Positions 10,413 through 20,096 are shown, counted from the first letter of the stretch. The stretch: 64,000 nt of DNA from Micromonospora coxensis (GCF_900090295.1 NZ_LT607753.1:1736001-1800000); one strand, 5' to 3'. Notes: generated by a model not told the origin, from the letters alone. Numbers and translations: made by a program.

Positions 10413-10889
10413 TCAGGGGGTGACCGACGTCTCGGGGGTCGGCGTACCGGGCGCCTCGCCCGAGATGCACCAGTCGGCGCCGATCCGGGTGACGGTGAAC
10501 AGCAGCGGCCGGACCACCTCCTTCGCGCCGACCGACACGGTCACGGAGGTGCTGACCTCCTGCCCGGCCGGGCCGGTGCGCACGTCGGTGATCGCCGCCT
10601 TGGGCACCTCGAAGTGGTCGGCGAAGTCACCGTTGGGGCCGGTGGCCGCCGCGTCGAAGGCGGCGTGCATGGGGGCGCAGAGCTGGCTGCGTCCGGCGTC
10701 GACGTCCTTGGCCGACATCGCGTCGAGGTACGCCTGCACCCGCTCCCGGGACTTGACGGCGGCCTCCTCGGCGGGGGCGCGGTCGAGGGGGACCGCGTCC
10801 TCGTCGTCGTCGCCGATGCCGCAGCCGAGCAGGGACAGCGGCAGGAGCGCGAGCACGGCGACGGCGGTCGCGCGGTGCCTCGGGCGCAT
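10413..10889 (-). CDS. Putative lipoprotein
   Basis: The 158-residue precursor begins MRPRHRAT, followed by a hydrophobic stretch ending in the lipobox LSLLGC at about residue 22, so the mature protein should be a membrane-anchored lipoprotein beginning at Cys. The mature part has an acidic linker, then an alpha+beta domain (AYLDAMSAKD, FTVTRIGADWCISG) resembling small NTF2-like or DUF4878-type lipoproteins. The ATG at 10889 is preceded by GAGGGGAGG. The gene lies 69 bp upstream of aroG on the same strand. Function unknown. Confidence 0.75.
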   Translation of the reverse strand: MRPRHRATAVAVLALLPLSLLGCGIGDDDEDAVPLDRAPAEEAAVKSRERVQAYLDAMSAKDVDAGRSQLCAPMHAAFDAAATGPNGDFADHFEVPKAAITDVRTGPAGQEVSTSVTVSVGAKEVVRPLLFTVTRIGADWCISGEAPGTPTPETSVTP

Positions 10890-10993
10890 GGGTCCTCCCC
10901 TCGCTGGGGACGTCGAGATGCCGAGCGGCGAGTCTGTCACATCCATGCCGCGCCGACCAGCACGGCCCCGCCGGCCGGGCGGGGACGGCGCCG

Positions 10994-11023
10994 GGCGGGG
11001 AGGGACCGTGGTCCCTCCCCGCC
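10994..11023 (-). terminator. Strong hairpin after the chitinase gene
   Basis: A perfect 13-bp stem (GGCGGGGAGGGAC and complement) with a 4-nt loop lies 25 bp after the chitinase stop codon. It separates the chitinase from the lipoprotein gene on the same strand. Confidence 0.7.
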
Positions 11024-11047
11024 GTGTGGGTGGTGCGTCGGCTCGGC

Positions 11048-12676
<1,629 letters not shown>

Positions 12677-12694
12677 GTGGCACCTCCCCAAACA

Positions 12695-12709
12695 GTTAGG
12701 AAACTTTCC
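12695..12709. promoter_or_regulatory. Palindromic candidate operator of the chitinase gene
   Basis: GTTAGGAAACTTTCC includes GGAAACTTTCC (12699-12709), an 11-bp inverted repeat with one central base, 22-32 bp upstream of the chitinase ATG and overlapping its leader. Sites with a GTTAGGAAASTTTCCTAAC shape are, as far as I recall, frequent before secreted hydrolase genes of Micromonosporaceae; the regulator is unknown to me. Confidence 0.45.
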
Positions 12710-12807
12710 AGAAGGATGGGGAGACGCTACTCACGCTGTCATCACTTCGTCAAGATGTGCATGCGTCGATTTGTCGCGGCCCGCTCCGCACCGCCCCCGC
12801 GGGCGCG

Positions 12808-12813
12808 TAGCCT
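12808..12813 (+). promoter_or_regulatory. Probable -10 box of the glutathione peroxidase gene
   Basis: TAGCCT lies 6 bp before the ATG at 12820 with no ribosome site, the same leaderless layout as at 1310 and 58080. Confidence 0.5.
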
Positions 12814-12819
12814 CGCGGC

Positions 12820-13308
12820 ATGACCGTCTTCGACATCGAGATCGACGCGCTGGCCGGCGGCCCGGCACACCTGGACGCGTACCGCGGCAAGGCCCTGCTG
12901 GTGGTGAACGTGGCGTCGCGTTGCGGGCTCACCCCGCAGTACGCCGGCCTGGAGCAACTGCACCGCGAGTACGCCGACCGGGGCCTGGTGGTACTCGGGG
13001 TGCCGTGCAACCAGTTCGCCGGGCAGGAGCCGGGGACGGCCGACGAGATCGGCGAGTTCTGCCAGGTCAACTACGGCGTCACGTTCCCGCTGACGGAGAA
13101 GGTCGACGTCAACGGCCCGGCCCGGCACCCGCTCTACGCGGCTCTCGTCGACACCCCGGACGCCGAGGGACACACCGGCGACGTGCGCTGGAACTTCGAG
13201 AAGTTCCTGGTGGCCCCGGACGGCACGGTGGCCGCCCGGTTCGCCCCGACGGTCACCCCGGACTCCCCCGAGCTGCGCGCCGCCGTCGAGAAGGTCCTGC
13301 CGGCCTGA
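12820..13308 (+). CDS. Glutathione peroxidase family thiol peroxidase
   Basis: The 162-residue protein has the complete GPx catalytic set with cysteine instead of selenocysteine: Cys35 in NVASRCGLTPQY, Gln69 in FAGQEPG, and Trp124-Asn125 in RWNFEKF. CNQF at 63-66 adds the Cys that often resolves the sulfenic acid in thioredoxin-dependent members. Actinobacteria do not make glutathione, so the reductant is probably thioredoxin or mycothiol. It should reduce hydrogen peroxide or lipid hydroperoxides in the cytosol. The gene is divergent from the chitinase. Confidence 0.93.
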   Translation: MTVFDIEIDALAGGPAHLDAYRGKALLVVNVASRCGLTPQYAGLEQLHREYADRGLVVLGVPCNQFAGQEPGTADEIGEFCQVNYGVTFPLTEKVDVNGPARHPLYAALVDTPDAEGHTGDVRWNFEKFLVAPDGTVAARFAPTVTPDSPELRAAVEKVLPA

Positions 13309-13362
13309 CCCGCCCCGGCGGAGCCGGCCGCCCGCCGTCCGATCCCTTCGCCGCCGTCGGGG

Positions 13363-13436
13363 CCGGATCCGGGCGGCGCTCCGGGAGCGGGATCCGGCGG
13401 CGTTCCGAGAGCGGGATCCGGGCGGCGCTCCGGAGC
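13363..13436 (+). repeat. Three tandem ~24-bp units
   Basis: Copies of roughly CGGGATCCGGGCGGCGCTCC, each followed by a GGAG or GAGAG tail, start at 13363, 13388 and 13412. They lie between gpx and the terminator and contain no gene. Confidence 0.65.
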
Positions 13437-13445
13437 GTGGCACGG

Positions 13446-13481
13446 GACGAGCCCGGGGTGGTGGGCCACCCCGGGCTCGTC
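13446..13481. terminator. Perfect 16-bp bidirectional hairpin
   Basis: Arms 13446-13461 and 13466-13481 pair perfectly around a TGGG loop. It lies between the convergent gpx and GH44 genes and should terminate both. Confidence 0.75.
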
Positions 13482-13518
13482 GGTCGGCGCCCCGGCGCGC
13501 ACGCCGGCGGCGATCAGG

Positions 13519-15801
13519 TCAGCCGAGCGCGCACGTCGATCCGTTCAGGGTGAAGCCGGTCGGCGCCGGGTTCGACCCGGTCCACGACCCGTTGAAGCCG
13601 ATCCCGGTGGACGCGCCCGGCGCGAGCTTCGCGTTCCAGCTCATGCTCTGCGCGGTCACCGTGGCCCCTTCCTGCTTCCAGGTCGCCGACCAGCCCTGGC
13701 CGAGCTTCTGCCCGGTGGTCGGGAAGTCGAAGGCCAGCTTCCACCCGTCGATCGGGGTGGTCCCGGAGTTGGTGACGGTGACGTTCGCGGTGAACCCACC
13801 CGGCCAGGTGTTCGCCGCGTACCTCACCGTGCAGCCGGCGGTCGGGGTGGTCGACGGCGCGGTCTTCACGGTCAGCCCCGGCGAGGCCGCCGAGACGTTG
13901 CCCGCCGCGTCCCGCGCGGTCACCACGAAGGTGTACGACGTGTCGGCCGTCAAACCGGTCGCGGTGAACGAGGTGCCGGTGGCGCTGCCCAGCTTCACCG
14001 TGCCGGCGCCCTCGACGCGGTGCACGTCGTACCCGGTGACGCCCACGTCGTCGGTCGACGGCGCCCAGCTCAACGCGACGCTGCCGCTGGTGACCGCGCC
14101 GGCGACCGGCTTGCCGGGGGCGGTCGGGGCCTGGGTGTCGCCACCGTTGCCGTCACCGCGCGGCAGCACGATGTGGGTGATCGAGTTGGCCGGGAAGGTG
14201 GCGGTGAAGCCACCCGCGCCGACCGCCTGGTCGGCCTGCCGGACGATGCCGGCGAGGTTCGCGCCGCTGTAGCGGTAGACCTGGGCGGTGCCGGCGGAGG
14301 CGCCGGTGAGCGCGACCGGGCTGGTCAGCTCGTCGCCGGTCTTGTTCACCACGACCATGGTGAGCGCCTTGTCACTGCTGCGCTCGGCCGCGTAGATCGC
14401 CAGCTTGCCCTGGTCGGCGCTGGTGGCCTTGACCGAGGTATCCCCGAACGCGCCGCCCTTTCCGTCGTAGTTCCGGTAGATCCGGAAGGCGTGCGCCACC
14501 GGCTCGTCGCCCTCCGGCGCGGTCCACAGGTTGGCCATGTCCAGACCCTCGCGGCCGAAGATGCCGAGGATGTCCGCCTGGGTGAGCGCCCCGTTGAGGT
14601 GCCCGTACGCGCCCCAGCTGTACTCGGTCATCGCGATCTTCGTACCCGGGTAGTGCTGGTCGACGAGTTCCCGCATCCGGGGGATCATCCGGACCGGCTT
14701 GTTGATCCAGCTCTCGTCCACGTAGGTCGGGTCCCACAGTTGCCGGGTGGAGCGCAGCCGCCGCTCCTGGGTGGCCGCGTCACCGGCCTCCTTGTGGTGC
14801 ACGCCGGCCTGCTGCGGGTAGATGTGGATGTCGAAGTAGTCCAGGATCCGCGTGCCGTGCTGCTGCTCGTAGGCGCGCATCTGCTCCAGGTACCACGGCC
14901 CCAGCTCCTTGCCGCCGTGCGCGGCCCGGTCCGGCGGGTTGCCCCAGCAGCCGGTGCGGCTGCAGGTGTCCTGGTCGAGGCCGGAGAAGTGGATCGAGTT
15001 CAGGCCCCAGCCCACCGGCCCGAGGGTCTTCGCGCCCGGGTCGGCCGCCTTGATCGCGGCGGCGTACGCGTAGGTGCGGTCACGCAGCTCGTCGTAGCCG
15101 AGCCCCTGCCGGCGCACGTCGCGGTGGGTGGAGTGCCACAGGTCGGGCTCGTTGTCGAGGTTGTAGAACTCGACCCCGCCGTTCGCCGCGCTACCGAACT
15201 GGCTCGTGAGGTGGTCGACGAAGTCGGTGGCGTACTCCGGGCCGACCGCGACGCTGGTGTCCTTCGGGTCGTTGGTGGTGATCGGCGTGCCGTCGGGCTT
15301 CTTGCCGTTGCCGCAGTCCGGCCACCACGGATCGGTCGACTGCTGCGGGCCGTACCTGGCCACGCTGAAGGAGCACGACCGGGTGCGGTCCTTGGCGACC
15401 CAGCCGAGCATCGGCACGGTCATGATGGTCTCGGCCCCGGTCGCCCTGTCCTGCGTGACGAACCTGTCCGTCTCCGAGCCCTTCGGCAGGCTCGCCGGGT
15501 CCGCGTTCTCGTTCGGCAGGTTCTCGAAGTACCAGTCGGACGCGCGGTTGGTGATGTCGTGCCGGAAGTTGTAGCGGGTGGTGTGGTTGCCGCCGTAGCG
15601 GTGGATCGGCAGCCGGATGTCGCGGGCCAGCGCCTCGTCGGCGAAGTTCATGCCGTAGACGTACGGGCTGATCGCGTGCCGGCCGGCGGTGGTGTCGACG
15701 GCCAGCGCCGGACCGGCCGCGGCGTGGGCGGGTTGCGGCAGGGCGAGGCCGCCGAGGGTGACGGCCAGGGCGACCGGCAGCAGTGCTGTGGTGGGACGCA
15801 C
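13519..15801 (-). CDS. Secreted GH44 endoglucanase/xyloglucanase with FN3 and CBM2
   Basis: The 760-residue precursor has a signal peptide ending AHAAAG (about residue 29), a GH44 catalytic region (about 30-540), an FN3 domain (about 555-645, beginning after TQAPTAPGKP) and a C-terminal CBM2 (about 658-760). The GH44 catalytic pair is visible as Glu218 in YNLDNEPDLW and Glu392 in MTEYSWG; their 174-residue spacing fits the family. It should cleave beta-1,4-glucan, xyloglucan or mannan chains outside the cell. I choose the GTG at 15801 because GAGAGGAAAG lies just upstream and a clean signal peptide follows, rather than the farther ATG at 15855. A CebR-like operator lies 38 bp upstream. Confidence 0.9.
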   Translation of the reverse strand: MRPTTALLPVALAVTLGGLALPQPAHAAAGPALAVDTTAGRHAISPYVYGMNFADEALARDIRLPIHRYGGNHTTRYNFRHDITNRASDWYFENLPNENADPASLPKGSETDRFVTQDRATGAETIMTVPMLGWVAKDRTRSCSFSVARYGPQQSTDPWWPDCGNGKKPDGTPITTNDPKDTSVAVGPEYATDFVDHLTSQFGSAANGGVEFYNLDNEPDLWHSTHRDVRRQGLGYDELRDRTYAYAAAIKAADPGAKTLGPVGWGLNSIHFSGLDQDTCSRTGCWGNPPDRAAHGGKELGPWYLEQMRAYEQQHGTRILDYFDIHIYPQQAGVHHKEAGDAATQERRLRSTRQLWDPTYVDESWINKPVRMIPRMRELVDQHYPGTKIAMTEYSWGAYGHLNGALTQADILGIFGREGLDMANLWTAPEGDEPVAHAFRIYRNYDGKGGAFGDTSVKATSADQGKLAIYAAERSSDKALTMVVVNKTGDELTSPVALTGASAGTAQVYRYSGANLAGIVRQADQAVGAGGFTATFPANSITHIVLPRGDGNGGDTQAPTAPGKPVAGAVTSGSVALSWAPSTDDVGVTGYDVHRVEGAGTVKLGSATGTSFTATGLTADTSYTFVVTARDAAGNVSAASPGLTVKTAPSTTPTAGCTVRYAANTWPGGFTANVTVTNSGTTPIDGWKLAFDFPTTGQKLGQGWSATWKQEGATVTAQSMSWNAKLAPGASTGIGFNGSWTGSNPAPTGFTLNGSTCALG

Positions 15802-15838
15802 GAGCTTTCCTCTCACGCAGGGGATTCGAGCCCGCCGA

Positions 15839-15852
15839 TGGGAGCGCTTCCA
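15839..15852. promoter_or_regulatory. CebR-like operator
   Basis: TGGGAGCGCTTCCA differs at one position from the 14-bp operator TGGGAGCGCTCCCA bound by the LacI-family cellobiose regulator CebR of Streptomyces. It sits 38 bp upstream of the GH44 start, a fitting place for repression of a cellulolytic enzyme until cello-oligosaccharides appear. Confidence 0.65.
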
Positions 15853-16014
15853 CACAGGATTGCGCTTTCCTCACCACCCGTCAACGCCGCCGAGCGCCCT
15901 GACGATCATGTCGATTCGATTCGAATCCCCCTGGTCAGCGGCGGGGCGGCGATCAACTTCCGGAAATTCGTCCGGCGGACGGCCGCGGGCACGGCGAGGC
16001 CGCGGGCACGCCGA

Positions 16015-16053
16015 GGCCGCGCCGGACCACCGTGGACGGTGGGCGGCGCGGCC
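16015..16053 (-). terminator. Hairpin after the SGNH esterase gene
   Basis: GGCCGCGCCG at 16015-16024 pairs with CGGCGCGGCC at 16044-16053, with additional inner pairing between CCACCGT and ACGGTGG. It begins 14 bp after the esterase stop codon. Confidence 0.55.
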
Positions 16054-16066
16054 GAGCGCGGGCGGG

Positions 16067-16870
16067 TCAGCCGGCGGCGGAGCGGAAGACCGGGTAGTAG
16101 CCGCCCGACTGGCCGGCCGCCGTCGGGTGGTACGAGATGCCGATGTTGGCGTAGTTCAACGCGTGCAGCCACTTCTCGCCGTAGCTGCACAACTGGTGCC
16201 CGACGAAGATCGACCGGACGTCGGCGAACGTGAAGCCGGCGGCCTGGGCGGCGCTGCGGGTGATGTCGTCGACCAGGTTGATGCCCTCGTTGATCTTCGC
16301 CCGGGAGGTGGCGGTCAGCCCGACGCAGAAGGTGCCGAGCTGGTAGAAGACCGGGTAGCCGACCACGACCACCCGGGCGCTGGGCGCCTTGGCCCGGATG
16401 CCCTTGTAGACGGTGGAGAGCAGGCCGGGCAGTTGGGCGCGGGCCTTGTCCTGGGCGGCCTGGACGGCGGCCACGCACTGCGTCTCCCCGTAGAGCACGC
16501 AGGTGGTCATGATGTTGGCGAAGCCGACGTCGTTGCCGCCGACCGTGACGCTGACCAGGGTGGTGGTCGAGGAGAGCGCGGAGAGCTGGTTGTTGGTCAC
16601 GTCCGTGGTCCGGGCCCCGGAGCAGGCCACCGAGCGGTACGACGCGGGCCTGATGTTGGCCTGGTAGAGCGCCGGATACGCCTTGGTGCTGCGCTGACAG
16701 GAACCGCTCTCGGCGGTGTAGCTGCCGGCGCCGACGCCGGAGGCGTACGAGTCGCCGAGGGCGACGTAGTGGTCGGCCGGCGACGCCTGGGCGGGCACCG
16801 CGAGGACGAGCGTGGCGCCGAGGGAGGCGGCCATGCTCAGGGCGAAGGTTACGAGACGGGATCTCCGCAC
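16067..16870 (-). CDS. Secreted SGNH/GDSL lipase-esterase
   Basis: The 267-residue precursor has a signal peptide (about 1-29, ending AQAS). The mature enzyme starts with block I ALGDSYASG (nucleophile Ser41), followed by the block III VTVGGNDVGF with its oxyanion-hole Asn, and the C-terminal SYHPTAAGQ carrying the catalytic His. Paired Cys residues (SGSCQRS, VACSGA, TTCVL/TQCV, TFCVG/QLCSY) suggest disulfides, as in secreted Streptomyces lipases and phospholipase A1 of this family. It should hydrolyse lipid or acyl esters outside the cell. The GTG start has CAGGAG seven bases upstream. Exact substrate unknown. Confidence 0.9.
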   Translation of the reverse strand: MRRSRLVTFALSMAASLGATLVLAVPAQASPADHYVALGDSYASGVGAGSYTAESGSCQRSTKAYPALYQANIRPASYRSVACSGARTTDVTNNQLSALSSTTTLVSVTVGGNDVGFANIMTTCVLYGETQCVAAVQAAQDKARAQLPGLLSTVYKGIRAKAPSARVVVVGYPVFYQLGTFCVGLTATSRAKINEGINLVDDITRSAAQAAGFTFADVRSIFVGHQLCSYGEKWLHALNYANIGISYHPTAAGQSGGYYPVFRSAAG

Positions 16871-17119
16871 GTCGCACTCCTGGGGGTCGGAAGTGGTGGT
16901 GGGAGATTGATATCAGCGAATCTCACAGGGTCGGAAGATCACCGTTTCCGCGCCTGCTGTCCATAGATCCGTTTGGATACAAAAGCTTGCCGGACGATCT
17001 TTATCGGATGAAGGTTTCCGTCAGCGGGACGCATCGCGCGGACCCGTCCACAACGGACGTGATCCAACCCACCTATCTGGTCGGGAATCCCTCCGCCGGG
17101 AGCCGGGTTGGCACCGGAC

Positions 17120-17812
17120 ATGACGACTGTGGGACTGATCGGCAGTGGCAACATCGGTGGCACCGTGGCCCGGCTCGCGGTGGCCGCCGGTCACGACGTG
17201 GTGCTCAGCAACTCGCGCGGACCGGAGACGCTCGAGGACCTGGTGGAGGAACTCGGCCCCCGGGCCCGGGCGGCCACCCCGGCCGAGGCGGCGGCCGCCG
17301 GTGACCTGGTCGTGGTCACCATTCCGCTGCGGGCCTACCGCGAGGTGCCGGTCGCGCCGCTCGCCGGCAAGACGGTGCTCGACACCAACAACTACTACCC
17401 CGCCGAACGGGACGGGCGCTTCCCCGAACTGGACGACGAATCCACCACCACCAGCGAACTGCTCCAGCGGCACCTGCCGGAGTCCCGGGTGGTCAAGGTC
17501 TTCAACAACATCTACTTCGCGCACCTGCTGACCCTGGCCCGCCCGGCCGGCGCGGCCGACCGCAGCGCCCTGCCGATCGCCGGGGACGACACCGCCGCCA
17601 AGGCCGAGGTGACCGCGTTCCTCGACTCCATCGGGTACGACGCGGTCGACGCCGGGCCGCTCGCCGAGGGCTGGCGGTTCCAGCGGGACACCGCCGCGTA
17701 CGGGCTCGTCTACGCGGCCGACCCGGCGGACGTCTGGGGACAGGCCGCCCCGGCCGACGCGGACACGGTGCGCGCCGCCCTGGCCGCCGCCCGCCGCTAC
17801 GCCGACAGCTGA
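17120..17812 (+). CDS. NADPH:F420 reductase-like (NpdG/Fno family) protein
   Basis: This is a Rossmann-fold dehydrogenase of about 230 residues. It opens with VGLIGSGNIGGTVARLAV (GxGxxG nucleotide site), followed by LSNSRGPETL, VVVTIPLRA and LDTNNYYP, which resemble the NADP-binding domain of F420-dependent NADP oxidoreductases. Whether it uses F420 or is another NADP-binding protein cannot be settled from sequence. I take the ATG at 17120 because homologues begin at MTTVGLIG; a TTG at 17108 is an alternative with a better-spaced GGGAG. It is monocistronic, divergent from the esterase, and ends at a strong hairpin. Confidence 0.8.
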   Translation: MTTVGLIGSGNIGGTVARLAVAAGHDVVLSNSRGPETLEDLVEELGPRARAATPAEAAAAGDLVVVTIPLRAYREVPVAPLAGKTVLDTNNYYPAERDGRFPELDDESTTTSELLQRHLPESRVVKVFNNIYFAHLLTLARPAGAADRSALPIAGDDTAAKAEVTAFLDSIGYDAVDAGPLAEGWRFQRDTAAYGLVYAADPADVWGQAAPADADTVRAALAAARRYADS

Positions 17813-17818
17813 CCGACG

Positions 17819-17865
17819 GTGACGCCTGGTGGCCCCGGCAACGGCCGGGGCTGCCACGGCGTCAC
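17819..17865. terminator. Long bidirectional hairpin
   Basis: GTGACGCC at 17819-17826 pairs with GGCGTCAC at 17858-17865, and an inner stem pairs the CCCCGG run with CCGGGG, giving about 18 paired bases overall. It separates the convergent reductase and acetyltransferase genes. Confidence 0.7.
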
Positions 17866-17935
17866 TCCGCGCGGACCACCTCGTCCCGGTGCACCTGGCT
17901 GGTGAGCCGCTCCAGCCCCGGAGGACGCCGCGCGG

Positions 17936-18484
17936 TCAGGCGGGGGCGCGCCACTCCGAGGCGAGCACCGACCAGATCGCCGAGTCGACCCGCCCGGACG
18001 GGCCCGGGTAGTGCTGCCGCAGCGTCCCGTCGTGGCTCATGCCCAGCCGCCGGGCCACCGCGATGCTGCGCGCGTTCGCCGGGTTGGTGTGCCACTCGAC
18101 CCGCGCGATGCCGCGCTCCCGGATCGCCCAGTCGATGATCCGGCTCGCGGCGCGGGTGACCAGCCCCTGCCCCTCGGCGGCCGGCTCCAGCCAGCAGCCG
18201 GCCTCGCAGACGCCCTGCGCCACGTCGAACGAGACGAACAGCACGCCGCCGACGAGCACGCCGCCGTCCCAGATCCCCCAGATGCCGCCGCCGTCGCGCG
18301 CCCACCGGTCGGCGTAGCGCTGGAGCACGTTGCGGGCCGAGTCGAGGTCGGTGGCCACGAAGGACGCGCCGACCCAGGGCGAGATGTGCTCCCGGCAGCG
18401 GTCCAGGTTGGCCAGGAACTCCTCCGCGTGCCACGGCGAGAGCGGCCGCAGCTCGGCGGTGTCGGTCAACGGCAGGGCGAACAT
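17936..18484 (-). CDS. RimJ/RimL-type GNAT acetyltransferase
   Basis: The 182-residue protein follows the RimL pattern: an N-terminal LTDTAELRPL strand, HAEEFLANLDR helix, a GxxEAGCWLEPAAEGQGLVTRA segment that holds the acetyl-CoA pyrophosphate loop, and VEWHTNPANARSIAVARRLG near the C-terminus. Such enzymes acetylate protein N-termini or small amines; the substrate here is unknown. A perfect GAGGAGG precedes the ATG. The downstream-most of a two-gene minus-strand unit with another GNAT, 8 bp away. Confidence 0.85.
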   Translation of the reverse strand: MFALPLTDTAELRPLSPWHAEEFLANLDRCREHISPWVGASFVATDLDSARNVLQRYADRWARDGGGIWGIWDGGVLVGGVLFVSFDVAQGVCEAGCWLEPAAEGQGLVTRAASRIIDWAIRERGIARVEWHTNPANARSIAVARRLGMSHDGTLRQHYPGPSGRVDSAIWSVLASEWRAPA

Positions 18485-18492
18485 GGTCCTCC

Positions 18493-18975
18493 TCAGGACG
18501 GCGGCAGGCTCAGCCGCAGGGTGGGGCCGGAGACGTCGGCGAAGCCGAGCGAGCGGTAGAGCGGCTCGCCCTCCGCCGACGCCCGCAGGTCGATCTTGCG
18601 TACGCCCCGGTCGCGGTACCAGTCGAGCAGCGCCGTCAGGCAGGCCCGGGAATAGCCGCGCCGCCGGTGCCCGGGGTCGGTGACGACGTTGAAGACGTAC
18701 CCGACCCGGCCGTCGGGGTTGGCCGGTCCACCCAGGCGCTGCTCCACGGTGCCGGTGGCGCAGGCGGCGAGGACGCCGGGCCGCTCCGGCGCGTCGACCA
18801 CGAACACGGCCATCGTCGCGTCGGCGGCGTCGAGGTGGTCGCGCAGCACCTGCCGGGCCGCCTCCTGCCAGGGCCCGGGCGACGGCGCCGTACCGCTCAT
18901 CGACGCGAGCATCACCCCGCGCAGCCGGACGATCTCCGCCGCGTCCGCGCCCCCGGCCCGCCGTACCGTGATCAT
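18493..18975 (-). CDS. GNAT family acetyltransferase
   Basis: The 160-residue GNAT has VGYVFNVVTDPGHRRRGYSRACLTALLDW, in which the RRRGY segment forms the acetyl-CoA loop, and ends with EGEPLYRSLGF, a common GNAT C-terminal motif. The substrate is not deducible. The ATG lacks a ribosome site and is preceded by a TACGGT box 6 bp upstream, so this gene is probably the leaderless first gene of a two-GNAT operon. Confidence 0.83.
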   Translation of the reverse strand: MITVRRAGGADAAEIVRLRGVMLASMSGTAPSPGPWQEAARQVLRDHLDAADATMAVFVVDAPERPGVLAACATGTVEQRLGGPANPDGRVGYVFNVVTDPGHRRRGYSRACLTALLDWYRDRGVRKIDLRASAEGEPLYRSLGFADVSGPTLRLSLPPS

Positions 18976-18981
18976 GACCGG

Positions 18982-18987
18982 ACCGTA
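18982..18987 (-). promoter_or_regulatory. Probable -10 box of the GNAT pair
   Basis: TACGGT on the minus strand, 6 bp before the ATG at 18975, fits TAnnnT with a leaderless start. Confidence 0.42.
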
Positions 18988-19033
18988 CCCGACGAGGTCG
19001 GACGGATGGGGACCCGGCGCGACCGGTCGCTCC

Positions 19034-19384
19034 TCAGACCGGGCGGCGGCCGGCGAAGCCGCACTCCACCCGGTGGTACCAGCGCACGTCGGTGTCCCCC
19101 TCCAGCCAGCACCAGAGCACCGGTCGGCCGTCCCGCTCGCCGGGGAAGTCCAGCAGCACCGGGGCGATGCCCTTGACCTGGATGTCGTGCGAGTTCAACT
19201 CCTCCAGCACGGCGTGCAGCCGGGCCTCCAGGGCCTTCACCTCGGCCACCCCGCCGAGCACCGAGACGCCGTGGGCGGCCAGGTCGGCGCGGAGTTCGGC
19301 CAGGTCGGCGCGGAGCCGGATCAGCTCGTCGACGCGGGGACGCAGAGTGGCCACCAGATGGCGCGCCTGGGCGAGAGTGAACAC
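19034..19384 (-). CDS. DUF2203 family protein
   Basis: This 116-residue protein begins VFTLAQARHLVATLRPRV, has a coiled-coil-like Leu/Arg/Ala helix pair (VDELIRLRADLAELRADL) and ends with HDIQVKGIAPVLLDFPGER, then VLWCWLEGDTDVRWYHR, the conserved C-terminal block of DUF2203. The family has no known function. The GTG at 19384 is chosen over the upstream ATG at 19444 because the family starts with xFT-x-x-A, and a CATACT box lies 6 bp upstream. Confidence 0.82.
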   Translation of the reverse strand: MFTLAQARHLVATLRPRVDELIRLRADLAELRADLAAHGVSVLGGVAEVKALEARLHAVLEELNSHDIQVKGIAPVLLDFPGERDGRPVLWCWLEGDTDVRWYHRVECGFAGRRPV

Positions 19385-19390
19385 CGGGCC

Positions 19391-19396
19391 AGTATG
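19391..19396 (-). promoter_or_regulatory. Probable -10 box of the DUF2203 gene
   Basis: CATACT on the minus strand sits 6 bp before the GTG, close to the TAnnnT consensus, again without a ribosome site. Confidence 0.35.
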
Positions 19397-19453
19397 GGGG
19401 CCCTGCCGGTGGGGCGTCACCCGGTCTCCGGCCGGCCGTGCCACGATCGCCTC

Positions 19454-20017
19454 GTGCGCAACGAGCGACGCCTACGAACCCGGACGCCCGAGTCCCGTGC
19501 CTTCGCGCAGCGCGTACAGCTCGTCATGAGCCTGACCGCGCGCCTCAACGCGCTGCCGTTCGACGACCTCGACGCGCGCCGGACGGTGCTCACCGAGATC
19601 TTCGGTGGACCCGTCCCCGACTCGCTGTCCATCCTGCCGCCGTTCCACTGCGACTACGGGCTCGGCGCGTCGTTCGGGGAGCGGGTGTTCATCAACCAGG
19701 GCTGCTTCTTCCTCGACTACGGGGGCATCAGCATCGGCGACCGGGTCATGATCGGCCCTCGGGTGACCCTGAGCACGGCCGGACACCCCGTCGAGCTCGA
19801 CGAGCGCTACGACTTCGTCACGCACGCGCCCATCCGCGTCGAGGACGACGTGTGGATCGGCGCCGCCGCCACGATCACCCCCGGAGTGACGATCGGTCGG
19901 GGCTCGGTCGTCGGCGCGGGCGCCGTCGTCGCGAAGGACGTGCCGCCGCTGAGTGTGGTGACGGCGACGAGCGCCGTCGAACGCAGGCGTCTGAAGCCGG
20001 CGTCCACCGGAACCTGA
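19454..20017 (+). CDS. Sugar O-acetyltransferase (maltose/galactoside acetyltransferase type)
   Basis: This 187-residue protein belongs to the left-handed beta-helix acetyltransferases of the LacA/Maa type. The N-terminal helical part (TPESRAFAQRVQLVMSLTARLNAL) leads to PPFHCDYGLGASFG, VFINQGCFFLDYGGISIGDRVMIGPRV, the catalytic His in STAGHPVE, and hexapeptide repeats ending GVTIGRGSVVGAGAVVAKDVPP. It transfers acetyl groups from acetyl-CoA to sugars, perhaps to detoxify non-metabolised ones. The GTG at 19454 retains the full N-terminal helix; an ATG 72 bp downstream would cut it. Monocistronic. Confidence 0.88.
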   Translation: MRNERRLRTRTPESRAFAQRVQLVMSLTARLNALPFDDLDARRTVLTEIFGGPVPDSLSILPPFHCDYGLGASFGERVFINQGCFFLDYGGISIGDRVMIGPRVTLSTAGHPVELDERYDFVTHAPIRVEDDVWIGAAATITPGVTIGRGSVVGAGAVVAKDVPPLSVVTATSAVERRRLKPASTGT

Positions 20018-20096
20018 GCCCGGACGCGCCGGGTTCGCCGGTACCGCAACGTCACGATGGCCGGTCGAGGGACACCGCCGCGCGGAACGCCCGACC

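Noticed and set aside
15918..15927. GATTCGAATC palindrome as an operator
   Set aside because: Ten bases only, distant from both flanking starts, and without a second copy in the window.
16890..17010. Small RNA or tRNA gene in the AT-richer divergent gap
   Set aside because: No cloverleaf, terminator or conserved box could be drawn; the lower GC is adequately explained by two promoters.
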